Notes: generated from the sequence alone by a model not told the origin. Positions 1 to 14,182 are shown, counted from the first letter of the stretch. The stretch: DNA of 64,000 bases from Psoroptes ovis (GCA_002943765.1 PQWQ01000002.1:620001-684000), one strand, 5' to 3'. Numbers and translations are program-made.

Positions 1-3000
1 CGATCACAATGATTACCTTGCCATCCTTGTTTACAAATACAGTGGCCATATTTTTCATCGCATAATTGAGCAAATGATTGATTTATACCATTTTTATAGC
101 ATAAACAGTCTGTGAAATGATTGATTAATCAATTTCAAAAAGAAAAACCACGACAAACAGTAATAACATACGATTAGAGCAATGTTTTGATTGATCAATA
201 TTATTATTATTATTATTACAGCCATATTGAAGCATATCACATTTGGATTGAAATACACGATTATCTATGCGTTAGTATCAATGAAAAAAAAAGGCTCAAA
301 ATAGGATTAAAATATCAAATCCATTCAATTTCAAGGAATTTATAAATACCACAAATGTGTACATAATTATATTCCGTATTATTTGTATCAACATTATCGT
401 CGTTATTCAATCGACATGTTCGATTCTATTGGTCAAATATGGGAAAAATAAATTTCAAATGAATTAAGAAAAATATGATAAAAATAAATACCATTTCATA
501 GCAATCATTTGATTGAATTGCTTCTATTTGTTTCTGTCCAGTATTATTTTCATCATTTTCATTTTGTATCAATGATGAATAACGTTCTAGCGTTATTAGC
601 TCATTTGTTTCTTCACATTGTCCATAAAATAATCTTTTTATTTTTTTTTCGCAAAAATGAATGATAATAAAAATGTCAAAATTGTAAATTACATTTATTT
701 ATTTATTACCATTTTTACAATAATAATAAATATAAAACAATAGCCACTAATACTTACGCAATCAATTCTTTACGACTATTACATGCCATTCGATTCATTT
801 CACATTCATTCGGATATGTATTACCATCTTGATGGTGGTTTAAGAAAAAATTTGAAGAAAAAAAGTGTCATTTAATAATAATAATAATCAATTTAAAAAC
901 ATTATCAAAAATTATCAGGCAATTTTCACCATCTTTTCATATCATTGAACTAACCATTGGCACACAGTGGTTCAACAAGATTATTTTGGCAATTATTCAC
1001 ACATAAACATTCACCATTAACGCAAGTAGCCCCTTTTGAAAAATAAAACAGGAAAAAAAATAAAATTTTTGAATTATTCATTGAAAAAACAAACAACACT
1101 GATATATCTAATTCTTTAAGCTCGTAAATTATCGTGGTGATCATAATTATTACTCGGTAAATTAATCACAATCAATGAGAAAATATTTTGAACATATATT
1201 TACCATAATGACAGATTACATTGTGGCATAAATCTGTTTTGAAGAAGAAGAAGAACCAAAACAAAAAATGACATGAAACAATTGAAATAAAAATTCAAAA
1301 ATTGAATTTGGGAAAAATTGAAAGCACTATCAACTTACCACAACTAGAATTCAATTGTATTTGTATCATTTTCTGTAAACGGCAAGATGCTACACGTAAT
1401 TCACATTCATTTTCATATGTTACGCCTTATTAAATTCAAATTGTAATTATCGTTAATATTTTTCCATTGTTTCACATAGAAAAAATAAAATAAAAAAATA
1501 AATATTTATTTATTAGGTTATCCCATAAGTTCTTGCCGTTTTTTAAATTCTTTTTCATTAGAAAAACGACAAGAACTTATGGGACAACCTAATATTTATT
1601 TAATCATTTGTGATTTACAACTTGTATTTTTTATTTATCTAAAATCTATCTAAATTTAATATCCATTTTTTTTGAATATTTATTTGAATATTTCTAATCT
1701 TAAAGAAACAAAATGTTTTATTTTTTTTAAAGAGAAAAGAGCTCAGATGTTTTATGATATTTTATTATCATTATCATTATTATTATTGTTTTATTTTTTA
1801 ATGTAAAACATTACCATTATCTCCACAAACAGGCTGATCAACACTGGAAATTTAATAAGAAATGCAAAAGATTTGGTTGGTTTATTTTTTGAAATTTTAA
1901 AAATGAGCGGAAAAAAAGGGGAGAAAATTGAAATGATTATTTTTTGAAAGAAATTTGAAATTTTCAAAAAAAATCTTGAAAAATCATAAGAAAATTACCG
2001 AAGACAAACTTGTGGACAAATACATTCAGGAATATTATCATTATTAAGCTGACATTTTGAATAATATTGACATTCTGAATAGCATTGACCTGAATTGAAT
2101 TAAATTGAAAAGTGATAAAATGATAATCAATTCTGGTCTTTGTCTTTATATATTTGAAATTGATCGATTCCAGAAATGGAATTTCAACCAAAGATAAAAT
2201 TAAAATTCATGCAAAAAAGATTCATTCATTCATTCACAAACACACCAAAAAAAAAAACACATACCACATACACCACGATGTAATATATGAATATCGATTT
2301 GCCGCAAGCAAGCAAATGATTTCAGTTCACATTCATTTGCATAATTTTGTTGATTACTTCCACAAACTGGATCATATTCTTTGAATTAATAGGAATTTTC
2401 AATTAGAAAATAAATAGAAGAAAAAAGAAAAGAAAAATAAACAACATATGCATGAGAATAGATGGTGAAAAAATTCCCATTCATTTTGTTTCATCATGAA
2501 AAAAAAGGAGAATAATTAGAAATAATTCAATGATATGAAATTATGTGTGTGTGTCTGTGTGTGGGTATAATAAATGAATAATTGAATGAATGAATGAATT
2601 AATGAATAAATGAATGAATAAAATATAAAATAAATAAATACCATTTGAACAATTATTCTGACATTGACACGTCTTCATTATCGACAATCCTGTTGATGAT
2701 GATGATGATGATGGTGATGATGATAATGATGATAATGTCCCGAGGCTTAATGAATTATTATTATTATCATTGGAATGAATGGTTTGTTGTTGTCGACATT
2801 CAGCATAATAATGACAAATTTGATCACCACAAACAATACCATTGTTATTATTATTATTGTCTATGAATATTCCATCGTCATTATTATTATTATTATTATT
2901 GCTATCAACATCATTATTGAACCATTTTGTTCTTAACAACAATGATGTTTCATCATTACTATCATTGAAATGATTAGATTGTTTCAATGTTTTCTGCTGA

Positions 3001-6000
3001 AGTTGTTGTTGTTGCTTGAGAATACAAACACTATCATCAACCGGTATAATGTCGATATTATAAAAACAAGAATATTTTTCCAATTCACATAATGATTTGA
3101 AAAATTTTCCATTTGAGCCACAAACTTTGGTGAAGGAAAATAATTGAAAATCAAATTTAAATTTAAAATTTTTTGAAAAATTCATGTTCATTCACTTCAA
3201 TCATACCTTTGTCATTATTCAATTTATCATTGACAGTACAAATATCTGACGATTGTCTGGCCGAACAAACACATTTTGTACGGCCATTTTCGTCCACTTG
3301 ACATTGTTGATAGCGTTGGCATACGACATTCTTACATAGGGCTGAATCTAATTTTACGAATCATAAAATTAACGAGAAAAATTGGCAGGAAAAAATCAGA
3401 GAAAAATTAAATAAATAAATGAAATTTAATTTCCATATTTTAATTTCATTTTTTCAAATTTTCCACTACGACTTTGTTTTTCAAGAAAAAATTCTTGAAC
3501 ATTAAACATTCTTGGAACAATAATTGTCAAACCATTAATATATTGGTGAAAGAAATTTCTTCATTGAAAATTCATTTGTCATTGTCTGTGTGTTTGTAAA
3601 ATTGTCAATTTGTACAATTTTTTGGAGTTTTAGTCTTCATTTTCTTCTCTCTTTTAAATTTATGTTAATTTTTTTCTTTGTTTGAAATAAAAATGAATTT
3701 TCAATGAGAGAAAAAATTGAGGAGAATTATCATTTTCATTGCAGTGAAGCAAACATTGGAGGGTTTTCAGCAAAAAAAAAATTCATAAAAATTCAGAATT
3801 TTAAAAGAATTCTTTAAGATTTTTGGCCAAAAGAAAAATTTCTTTGAGTTGAAATTGAATCAAATTGACCAGAAATTTTTGTGTAAAAAAATCAAAGATA
3901 ATTACCAGAGGAAAAAATTCAATTTTCTACCCTTCAAAAAACATTAAAAGTTTTTCAAAAGCAGAAGCTAACAACAGTCATATCAAATACAAACATAATC
4001 AACATGCAAACGCAACACCGCATATCTTAAAATCTATCGATCAAAGCAAATGTTCATACATAGTTAAATTATTATTAATATCTTGCTATGTTGTTGTTTT
4101 TCTGTTGTTTTTATTTCGTTTATCATTTAAATTTATGAAAACAAATTATACTTTTCATCAGAATCCTTTTATTTTCGTTGATAACTGGAAGAAAAAACAA
4201 AAGAAAATTTCACAAATTTTCCCCAGAAAAAAAAATTACATGAATTTTTACTGTTTCACAGTTTAGTTTCGATTTTGATGGTCGGAAAAAATGTCATGAT
4301 AAGACATGATGTGAAAATTTATACATTTTTTTTCATTTTTTTTTCACCGAAAAATAAAATATTAAGTGTTCACGAGTAGTGTGTGTGTGTTGTGCAAGCT
4401 TTGTTGATGTTGATGATGGTGATGGTGATGATGAGATGAAACGAAAAATGAAAATGCTATCGATTTCTCTGGAGAGAATATCAACGAAAATTCTTTGAAT
4501 AAATTCATATTCTTCCATTGTTTATATCTTTGATAGATATTCATTCGCTTCAATTTTCGCTTCTTTTTGAACAAATTTTGCAAGTTTCACTGATAAAATT
4601 ATCATTCATATCTGATCTTTGATGCCATTTTTTTTCAGCTGTTCTTTGCATTTAGTTGATCGTTTTGCTAGGATATTAATGACCTGTTTAAATGCTTTTC
4701 TATTGAAGTAATATTTAACTCTGAATGAATGAAAGCAAAGCAAAGAGAAAAACAATTGTTTTTTGATACGAATAAATACACATAAAAATGATTATGAATT
4801 ATATGAATCGAAATAATTTTTTGTTTTTTCGAAGAAATACAAAAAACAATGATATCATTTATTTACATTGGAAAAATTCAAAAACATTTTCAATTTAATC
4901 TGATTAGTTGTTTGTGCAAAATGTTTTGTTTTTTCACCCTTTATTTCCATTCTTGGAAATGGAAAAAATACAAAAAAAACAAAACATGAAAATATTTTTA
5001 AATTTACAAAATTTACAAGTATCATATAATCATTCATTAATTATTCAATGACAATTAAATAACAATGAATAGCGAGATGGAACAAGAATTACAATACAAA
5101 TCCAAAGAATACGTGAACAATACATGGAAAATACATTGAAAATACATTGAATACATTGAAAAACAGGAAACACATGAAATCATTGCAAACAACCGTCATT
5201 GACAATTGATAATTGAATTTTCCAATTTTTCAATTAATCCTCGAATCTAAATCGAGTAATAATCAGCGGAATTACTCGTAGTAAAAAATGAAATATTCAA
5301 TAAGCTAAATAATCATTTGGAAAAAAATATAATTTTTTGCGAATCGATTCATTTTCTGAGAGGTTGATTGATTTTCTTTTTTAATCAACGAAACTGAATA
5401 AAAATAAAAAATCAATTTTCAATTTAAATTTAATGAAATGACATTTGAAATATTTGAAAATTGGTTCGAAAAAAATTTGAAATCATTATCATCACCAATA
5501 ATTCAATTGATTGTTTTTGTTTTTCATTTTTTCAATTTTCTTCCAATCATTTATTCAGACCAATTTCGATGATAATTCAACAACCAAAGCTTGGATGAAC
5601 TGGAAAAGCTTGGTGAAAGCTAAAAGCTAGCTTGAAAAGTGTCAAATCTTTTGGCCAAAAAAAAAATCAAATTTCACTCATACTGATAAATTAAGCGTTT
5701 TGAACATGTGAACAGCCATAAGTCTGTGACACTAAAGAGTTTCACAGTCATTTTATTTTATTATTTTTTCTCAAAAATTCAAATACAAAAAACATGAAGT
5801 ATTGTATTCAATTTCAAGAGTTTTACCCGGGATGAAAATAGATGAAATAGAAATTCAAAAAATTGAAAATTTTACAAAAATTGAAAATTTTCAAAAACCA
5901 GCCAAAGATAAAACACAGAAATGTGAAATAAAATGATGAATAAAGCAACAAAGCACCGAGATGAATGTACGAATATTTCGCAAAATGAAAACTTTACGAA

Positions 6001-9000
6001 ACCCAAAACGTACTGAGAGAAAGACGAATTGTTACGCGCGTATTGGATTTTCCCATATGGATTCATGTCAAAGTTAGTTAACTTTTGAAAATGAATGTGA
6101 AATATTTTTTTTCGTTAGTACAAGTTGAATGATGTCTTAGTGTGTGTGTGTGTGTGTGTTTTACTATAGTAAATGGAAGTGTTTTACATTCAAACAGAAA
6201 GAAATAAATCTACATTCAAATGCATCAAATGCGACATTACAAAACATTATTATTTTTTATTATTATTAACTTTTGATATAAATTATAAATACATTAATTT
6301 TAAAATTTTTTTTCAGAAAAATTTTTTTCCACTTTTACTCCCATTCATTCATAAAAACACATACATCAAACAACAATGTGTGGGCTTGAAAATTTTCAAA
6401 ATTTCGAAATGTTTTAGCTCGTAACAATGAAAAAAAGTGAGAGAAAACGGGACAAATCCGTCAGTTTGCTACCCCGTTCATGAAATTTTGCCCACATTTT
6501 TCTACTTTGGATAAAGTGGTAAAAGTAAGTGGGTAAACACACACCAACACCCCTTAAATCGTGTGACATATGGAAATACAAAGAAATATTTATTATTATT
6601 TGAACAAGAATAATAATAATGCAACGAACATCTCGATACATCTTTACTATCGTTTTTTTTTCGTTTTTTAGCATAATACAGTCTACAATTGAGATAATTA
6701 ATTTTCATTTCAATTTTTTTTTCGAAGTTTCTTAAGTAAATTTTAAAATTATTTTATTTTCAGTGGAATTTTTCCGAATGGAAAATGTGTCAAACCACAC
6801 CGGCAAAAGCTCATTGCCCTCGTTATTACCCTAAGCCTTAGAAACTCGAATTTTTGTCGAGATTTTTGACAAAATCCGATTCACTTTTGAATTCACTTCA
6901 AAAAGTGTTCAGAAAATGTTCTCTTCTCGTTCAATTTTTTGTTAAATAAAAATACGCTGCTCCAAATCCAAATACGATCAAGAAACATGTAAATATTATG
7001 TAAAATCCGTATGTAAACAAATATAAAAAATATGGATTAAATTTTCTCCTTTTATGATTCAAATGAAATTTGCTACTTTTGTAGAATTTTTTATGTAAAT
7101 GGAAAAACTTGTAGCTTTTGACACATGAGGAGAATATTTGAAAAATATTAAAAACAAATAGCCAAAGGCATAAAAGAGAGGATTTAAAATTAAAACTAAA
7201 TTTGAATAAAGTTTTAGTATTATTTTTTTCAAAAATAAAATATTAGAAAAGTTCTTGCCGATTTTCCAATGATTTTCTACGATATAACCGGCAAAAACTT
7301 TGCGGACAACCTAATAAATAAATATCTCTACAATCCTCTTGAATGATGGCAATATTCAAGAATGAATTCAAAGGATGTCCATTTCTTTTTGAATTTATTA
7401 TGCAAACAATTTATCACCATTGAATTCATTACACTTTATTCGTTTATTTATTTTTATTTTATTCATTATTTTACACGATTAATGGATTTGAAAATATATT
7501 CATTAACTGTTTCACATTTTTTCAATGCAATATTCATGAATTATTTTCAATCTAAAACATTAAGAAATATGAATCCTTAGAGCATAGATATATGATAGGA
7601 AATTATCTTTGATTATCAACATTATTGCGATTATTATTACACTTATTATTATTGCTGAAGATTTTGTGATAAATGGCAATATTTTTTGGTGATAATCAAG
7701 ACAATGGACTTTTATAATTTTTTATATTATTCTTTTTTATTATTATTATTATCATTGACTTTTATGTGTAAATAATTGCATTGAAATAGAAAAATTTTCA
7801 TGATTCATAATGTTTGAGATGATGCTTTCGAAAAGGAGAAAATAAAACAAAAACACCCCCCACAAAATATATCAAATAATGGATTCATCATGCAAAAAAT
7901 AAAATGTAATAAATGAAAAATATTATCATCGAGCCATTATTATCATTGATTAATCTATCGAGAAGATGGGCAAAATAAAACAATCATAATGATTGTTTCA
8001 TATAAACAAAGAGATGGAAAATATGTACTGAAATGATAAGTTATTTAATTTATCTTCAGATCATTTTATCTTTTAACTAAATATTCTCTGTGTCCATTAC
8101 TTTGGAGAATTTATTCATTTCCGATTTTTTGTTTTCATTTATTTCAATATATATGATCGTATGAAATGAACTTGCATGCAATTAAGATCGATATTGTTTC
8201 ACTTATCCTATGTTATACTCAATGGTTCATCATTTTAACTCTGATATATTAAGGTAATCAATGAATGAAACGATCAACTAACTACTTACCACAAGTATTA
8301 TTCAATGTAATATGAATATTTTGTTGTTTGTTGCATGATTCATATTTCAGATGACATTTATTGCTGTATGTGATGCCGTCTGATCCTTTGGAGTTTGATG
8401 ATTTTGAAAAAAATCAATTTCAAAAAGATTAAAAACAAACCAACGTTGCTTACCACAAACAGGTTGATAATCATCTGGACAACTTAATGGACAACGGCAA
8501 TATGCTTGATTCGTGTATTCATCCACAATACATTCAGCACCATATTGACATTTTGATTTGCAAAAATCTTTGATTTAATTTTGGAACGAAAAAAATAAAA
8601 AATCGTATGATTATTAAAAATTAAAATTTGAATTCGAAATATTCAAAATTTAAACAAAAAATATTACCACTTTTATTGGATTTTCGCTGTGCAAGCTGTT
8701 GTTTGTCTAATATTAAGATATCGATAGCATGAAATAGACACAAAGAAAAGGGAAAAGAAATTGAATAAATACAAATGTTACAAAATTTAAAAATGAATAA
8801 AATGAATAGAAACGAAAGGATTTCTATTCAAATATTTGAATTTCTTTCAATAAATAATTAAAGGTAAATGAAAAAATTTGAATTTTATTTTGTTTTTTCT
8901 GGCAATTTTATACTTGATAGCATATTAATATGGATATTAATGGTACCATCATCATCATTATTATTATTATTAAGTTGATGATTATATCAAATATTTCAAT

Positions 9001-10183
9001 GAATAAATAATAAAAAGAGCAAAAATGATTGATCGATTATCATCGTATATTATTATTCGATAGTTGGTTCAATATGGAAAATCACAAGTATAAAAACACA
9101 TATCTACCCTACAAATATACCCTCAAAAAAAAATCAAAACTATACCCTCATCTATCAAAACAATTGATGCGTAACATTGATATGTTTTTATTTTGAATGG
9201 AAAAAAACAAATCTATTCCATGATTTTCTCAAAATTCATGGATGATCGAAGCGAAAAACAAAAAAGATTTTGATCAAGAATCATCGCAGGAAAAAAAGAC
9301 TGACAACAAAAAGAAATATCATTATCATCATCATCAGTGAATCAATGAATAAACACCTCAGGTTGCTGCTGCTGTTTTTGATTGATAATCAATTGTTTAT
9401 TTGCACTAATGCAAATATCATTGAAAATAAAAGACGAAAACATGCAAATAATAAGAACTTTGATGTTGTTTTCCCATTGGGCTTCGTGTTTTCGCTGTTT
9501 TTTTCAGTTTTTCAACGTGTTTTAATAAAATGAACAATTCAATGATTTTCTCTGTTTTTCAATCTTTAGATTGAAAAAAAATTGATTGCTAAAAATATAA
9601 CTACTAAATGTACTGTCGATGACTTATTGATGATATCGAAAAAAATGAGAAAATATTTGAAATCAGTCAAGATGTCAAAATTATGAATATTTGATGAATT
9701 TGAATATTTTAAATATAGGTATATTGATATTACTTACAATCGATGAATAGAAATGTACTTCCAATTGGGACGACGACCAGCATCTGAACATAAATGTAAA
9801 TGGATAAATGATCAAGAATTAATTATCGCTTCGACTAATTAATTTAATAAGAGAATTAATTGAATAAAACATACCATTATACCGGTAATCAATACTGAAA
9901 TTAATAAATAATATGTCAATTTACTAGTTATCAATTTATTACTGTTTGAATGATTTAAATTTGACAATTCAATTGTTGTGGCTAATGGCAGTGTTTGATG
10001 CTGTGGTGGTTGTTGCTGATGCTGTTGTTGATATTGTTGAATCGGTAAAGGATTATGGACAAAATTTTTCATCGATTTTTGTTGATATTGCAATGATGAT
10101 GGCGGTGGATAATTGTGGTTATCAATTCCATGATCACGACATACCATCAGATAATCATGGCTATTACGATTACTAGTGAACAT
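1..10183 (-). CDS. Agrin-like proteoglycan core protein, transmembrane (type II) form; 3' end beyond window
   Basis: Exons, 5' to 3' on the minus strand: 10183-9875, 9783-9738, 8706-8668, 8567-8454, 8385-8290, 3347-3207, 3124-2642, 2378-2265, 2089-1999, 1843-1815, 1425-1339, 1233-1204, 1032-955, 827-758, 633-492, 425-350, 264-220, 109-1. All junctions keep frame with GT-AG borders; about 700 codons are in the window. The first ~90 residues are polar and Gln/His-rich with no signal peptide. A hydrophobic segment at about residues 90-117, split across exons 1 and 2, predicts a type II anchor. Outside it come six Kazal/follistatin modules with motifs such as PVCGSDGITY, VCGSNGKFF and PVCGSNQQNY, then the start of a laminin-EGF module (GHCICKQGWQGNHCD) at the edge. 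This order matches transmembrane agrin. The second and third Kazal modules are separated by a long Asn/Ser-rich insert. The gene is far more intron-rich than the agrin at 14183. The family is clear; calling it an agrin paralogue is inference because the LamG end is not visible. Confidence 0.8.
1513..1592. mobile_element. Mariner-type micro-MITE, copy 1 (80 bp)
   Basis: The element lies in an intron of the transmembrane agrin-like gene. It starts TTAGGTTATCCCATAAGTTC and ends in the near-perfect inverted complement. About 28 of 30 terminal bases pair, leaving almost no internal sequence. TA dinucleotides flank both ends (1511-1512 and 1593-1594), as expected for Tc1/mariner insertion. It has no coding capacity, so it would need a transposase supplied in trans. 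Confidence 0.75.
6140..6159. repeat. (TG)n microsatellite
   Basis: Ten uninterrupted TG units lie within the large agrin-like intron. Confidence 0.9.
7243..7314. mobile_element. Mariner-type micro-MITE, copy 2 (72 bp, left end shortened)
   Basis: The right end reads TTTGCGGACAACCTAA, as in the copy at 57801-57880. The left end begins TTAG and then jumps to AAAAGTTCTTGCCG, so about 8 bp of the left inverted repeat is missing. TA flanks both ends (7241-7242, 7315-7316). It lies in the large intron of the agrin-like gene. Confidence 0.65.
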
Positions 10184-12607
10184 AATTGAATCACTGAGAA
10201 AAAAAAATTCAGAGAAAACTCGTTTAAATAAAATTTAAATGACAATAACTTTTAAGCAGGCTGAAAATTGTTTCAATTGTTCGAATTTGAATGGAAAAAT
10301 TATTTTAAAAAATTCAAAAATCAAAATCTTGAAAAATTAAAATTCAAAAATTGAAATTTTTATGAATTTATTCAATCCATTCTCAATTGTTATTCATTCT
10401 TCTAACGAAATTCGATTGTATCATCTCTTAAATTACCTGATAAAATGTCTCCGAAGATTTTCAAATAAAGAAAAATAGAAAGTGAAACAATTTTTAACTT
10501 TTTACTACCCGATTCTAATTGTACCGAAATATATGTTTGACAACATGTTTTTCATTTGTTGTATTATGTAATTTGTAATTTTTTTTACTTCCAGAACACT
10601 TTGTTAAGCGTGTGGCTATTTTCATTTCTCGATCTATACACTATTATTATTTACACAACCAAATTGAACCAATGAATTTTTGTTTTCATTTCATTTGAAT
10701 TGTGAAAATACAAATGAATTCAATGTTGAAATACAAACCAGGAAAAAAAAGCTTAGACAAACATTTCTATATGTAAGAGGAGAATATCATATCTCAATGT
10801 AAAACTTGTTTGCTTCAACTGGGAAAAAATTCTTCTTCAATTTATCACAAATATTTATAAACACACAAGGCACACATACACACAATGAAAATGGAATTAA
10901 TTACAAATGTCAATAGAAAAGATGTTTTATTATCATCATCATCATCATCATCATTTTCATTTTCATTTATATTTAAACAAATAAAAACGAAATAATAAAA
11001 ATTGAAATTGCTTCTGATGATATAAGATATATGTGTATGATGATTGTGTATTTATCTTAGATCATTTGTTATCATTGATGATGATGATTTTCATCATAAT
11101 AATCATCAATGATTTTCAATGAATAAAATTCAACCAATTTTTTTTCATTCTGAAAATTATTCGTCAGGCAAATTGAATGGCGAGATAATTCTCGATTCAA
11201 GATCAAATATGATTAGAGTTTAAGTTGTTTTAAAGCTAATAATCATGCAAATGTATTGAGTATGGTGTCAAATGAATGGAAATCGAATTTGTATATTCAT
11301 TAATTTACAATTTTCAATTTGAAAAAATTAAAAATTTGAAAATTCTCACCTTATTTTTTGCTGTTGCTGGTGATATGATAATTGATGAATTGATTGATTA
11401 GAATAATGGAAGAATTGATTAATTGAAGGTACTAAGATTGATAAAATTAAAGGTCTTTGAGATTGTTTAGGTCTTTCAATATTAAATGTGATTTTTCAAA
11501 ATATTTTCAAATGATAAATGGCCAAAATATTCAATATCAATGTGATTTTATTTGTTTTGTTTTTTCATTCATTTATTCATTCACAAAGTGAAAAAAAATT
11601 TGAATTTATTCATTGAATTTTTTGCACAAATTTTCCATCAAAGAATAAGATGATTCAATTCTACACATTTACAATGATAAAAATATTGAAATATAAAACA
11701 TCCAGCCAGAAAAAAAAACTATTTTCCAAAATAAATGACGGCGCATATAACATCACTATGAGAAGAATATGTCTATTTTTGAATGAATGAATGAATAGCT
11801 TCTTTTGAATAACCATTACGGCGATGAAGATGAATGTTTTTATTGCCAAGAAAATGTTTGTGTGTGTGTGCTGGAAATGTTCAGCCCAATTCACTGCCAC
11901 GCCGCCTTTGCTTTGTATTTTTGCTGTTGTTCAATTCATTATTATTCAACATAATCACGTTGATTTGATGTGTAATAAAATTATTTTATTCCATGAATTT
12001 CATCAAAAATTATGAATGAAAATAATGAATCAATGATAATCGAGCATTATTTCAAATCATTTACAAACAATGAAATCCCTAAATCATCGATTTTTTCTCT
12101 CTGATCTTTGGGTATAATTCAATTTCGTCAGCAACAAACAAACATATAAATAACAAAGGTAAACATATCGAAATGACAAATAAATATACGGATAAATTTT
12201 TATTTCATTAAGAAAAAATGATGGCCAAATTGGCTCCAAAAATAAGATTCAATTTAAAGTTTATTTCTTGCAAAGAAGAATATGTTTATTCATTGATCAT
12301 TGAAATATTTTTTAAATTTAATTTGATAAAATAAAATAATTTAAATGAATAAATAGGAATTCTCGCATTTGAAATTTCAAATTTCAAAAAAGAAAATACA
12401 AAATTGAAATAAATTGAAATTAAAAATCTTTTTCCTATGGAAAATATCGTTAAAACAAAGCGTTGAATCAATGTCAAACGACTATGGAATAGCATCGATT
12501 ATCATTTGATTCCATTATTCACTATACTTGATTTTTCAAATTTTTCCTAATCCAAGTCAATAAATTATATAATCTATTTTCTTTAAATTTTTCGTTTGAA
12601 GACAGGC

Positions 12608-12628
12608 AGAGAGAGAGAGAGAGAGAGA
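12608..12628. repeat. (GA)n microsatellite
   Basis: About ten GA units between the two agrin genes. GA tracts in arthropod promoters can bind GAGA-type factors, but nothing else here supports that role. Confidence 0.85.
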
Positions 12629-14012
12629 AAAAAACCGAAGCAAAAGCACGCATTCAATTTTCAAATAATGGCAGTGAAGCAAACTTTTTGTTTTTCACTC
12701 ATTTGATTCAATTTGAAAATGAATTGCATTTCATTTCAATTTTCAAATTTTTTTTCCATTCCAAAATAAAAACTTTAATAATTTTTTTTTGCATCCATTC
12801 TCTAATCAATGACTTCGTTTCCCCATTTCTTCATATATTTGCGTATAATCCTTTTGTTTTTCTTTTTTGATCTTAAATAGCAAAAGCAAAAGTGAGAAAA
12901 ACAAAAAGTCAAAGATTGAATTATTATTATTATGCAAAAAAAAGTAAAGAAATCAAATTAAATAATGGTAAATGTCGATGTGTGTGTGTATGAATGGTTA
13001 AAAATCGATTTTTTCTTTGGATATTTTTTTTTCTCTTCCTCTCAATGAAAAATTGGATGAAATTTCAATGAAATTGCATTAAATTTGATTAAATTCATGA
13101 ATAATAATAATAATAACAACGATAATAATATTAATAACCAAACAAGCAACGAAAAAAAAATAGACAAAAATAAAATCGATTTGATCCATTTTCGATTGAT
13201 TTAAATGTTTGTATTCAATTATTATTGAATAGAGCAATATACGATTGAAATACAATCGAAATGAAATGATGATAGAAATATTTCGACAAATCGATTTTTA
13301 AATGCAATTATTATTATCGTTATCGTTATTGTTAATATCCAATGGCTATTAAATTGATTATATTTTTGAGTTTGTATTGTGTTTGTATCCGGCGGTTTTC
13401 TCTCTATTCATTTTGATATGTGTTCACCAAGATAAATGACTTGGATCAAAATTGTTTTAAGAAATAAATAAATAAATAAATAAGCAAACAAATAATGATT
13501 GAAGAAAACTTTTTTTTCTTTTGTCTTTCGAAAAAAGAAAACATCAGGTGTTGGACGCCGGTTTGATGGCCAATAGATTGTTTGGATTATTGAACAACAC
13601 AAGTGTACCCATTCATTCATTCATTCATTTGTTCATTTGAGATTTATTTGATTATTGAAGTACGCTATATGAGAAAAAAAATATTGCATATCTGACATAC
13701 AATAGTAAGCATGATTGAATGTTAGAATTGAAAGAATTGAATCAATATTGATTCATGTTGAGGAAATTTGCCAAATTTTACAGTTGGAAATATATATGTT
13801 TGAAGAATTCATTCAATTATTTATTGTCAATTTCTTATTAAAAATAAATGAAAACATTACATGTTAAGCTCTTTTTTTCCCACATCCATATGGCATCAAT
13901 CTAATGTCAATGTAATGTTTGTTCGTCGCAAAAGAATAATATTTTAATAATTTTAATTCTGTTCCAAAAGAGTCCTTGTTGCCATCTATTGATTCTGATT
14001 CATTATATTCTT

Positions 14013-14048
14013 GATTCTGGTTCCAGAATCGTGAATTTTTCTATATAG
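14013..14048 (+). promoter_or_regulatory. Candidate core promoter elements upstream of secreted agrin
   Basis: A perfect 8-2-8 palindrome (14013-14030, GATTCTGG-TT-CCAGAATC) contains TTCCAGAA, which fits the TTCnnGAA core of a heat-shock-type element. It is followed 11 bp later by TATATAG at 14042-14048. The pair sits about 135 bp before the agrin start codon. The position suits a promoter, but AT-rich DNA gives TATA-like strings often, so this is weak evidence. Confidence 0.25.
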
Positions 14049-14182
14049 GGTTCTCTTATCATATTTAATTGGATAAAGTTTTGATTGAGCAATTTTTCTC
14101 CGATACAATATCTTTAATTCTTTTCAAATTAATATTATTGTCATTATTTTTTTCAAATTTTCAAATTATATTATGTTAGCAG

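Larger units (their letters stand above)
3348..8289 (-). other. 4.9-kb intron of the transmembrane agrin-like gene
   Basis: This is the only large intron in a gene whose other introns are mostly 55-500 bp, apart from ~1-kb intron 2. It separates the first Kazal module from the second. It holds AT-rich sequence, short tandem repeats, the micro-MITE at 7243-7314 and a patch of higher GC at about 6780-6850. Open frames in it (for example 3865-4266 plus) have low-complexity composition and no recognisable domain. I see no gene inside it. Confidence 0.6.
10184..14182. other. Intergenic region between the divergent agrin genes
   Basis: About 4 kb of AT-rich sequence between two start codons that face away from each other; it must hold both promoters or untranslated first exons. 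It contains TCA/TGA runs near 10930 and 11080, a (GA)n tract at 12608-12628 and many short inverted repeats. No open frame here shows a domain. A TTAG-CAG acceptor-like sequence directly before the agrin ATG at 14183 suggests that gene may have an upstream untranslated exon. Confidence 0.55.

Noticed and set aside
3865..4266. 133-codon plus-strand open frame
   Set aside because: It lies in the antisense of the large agrin-like intron, has Lys/Phe/Ile-biased composition and no domain; AT-rich DNA gives such frames by chance.
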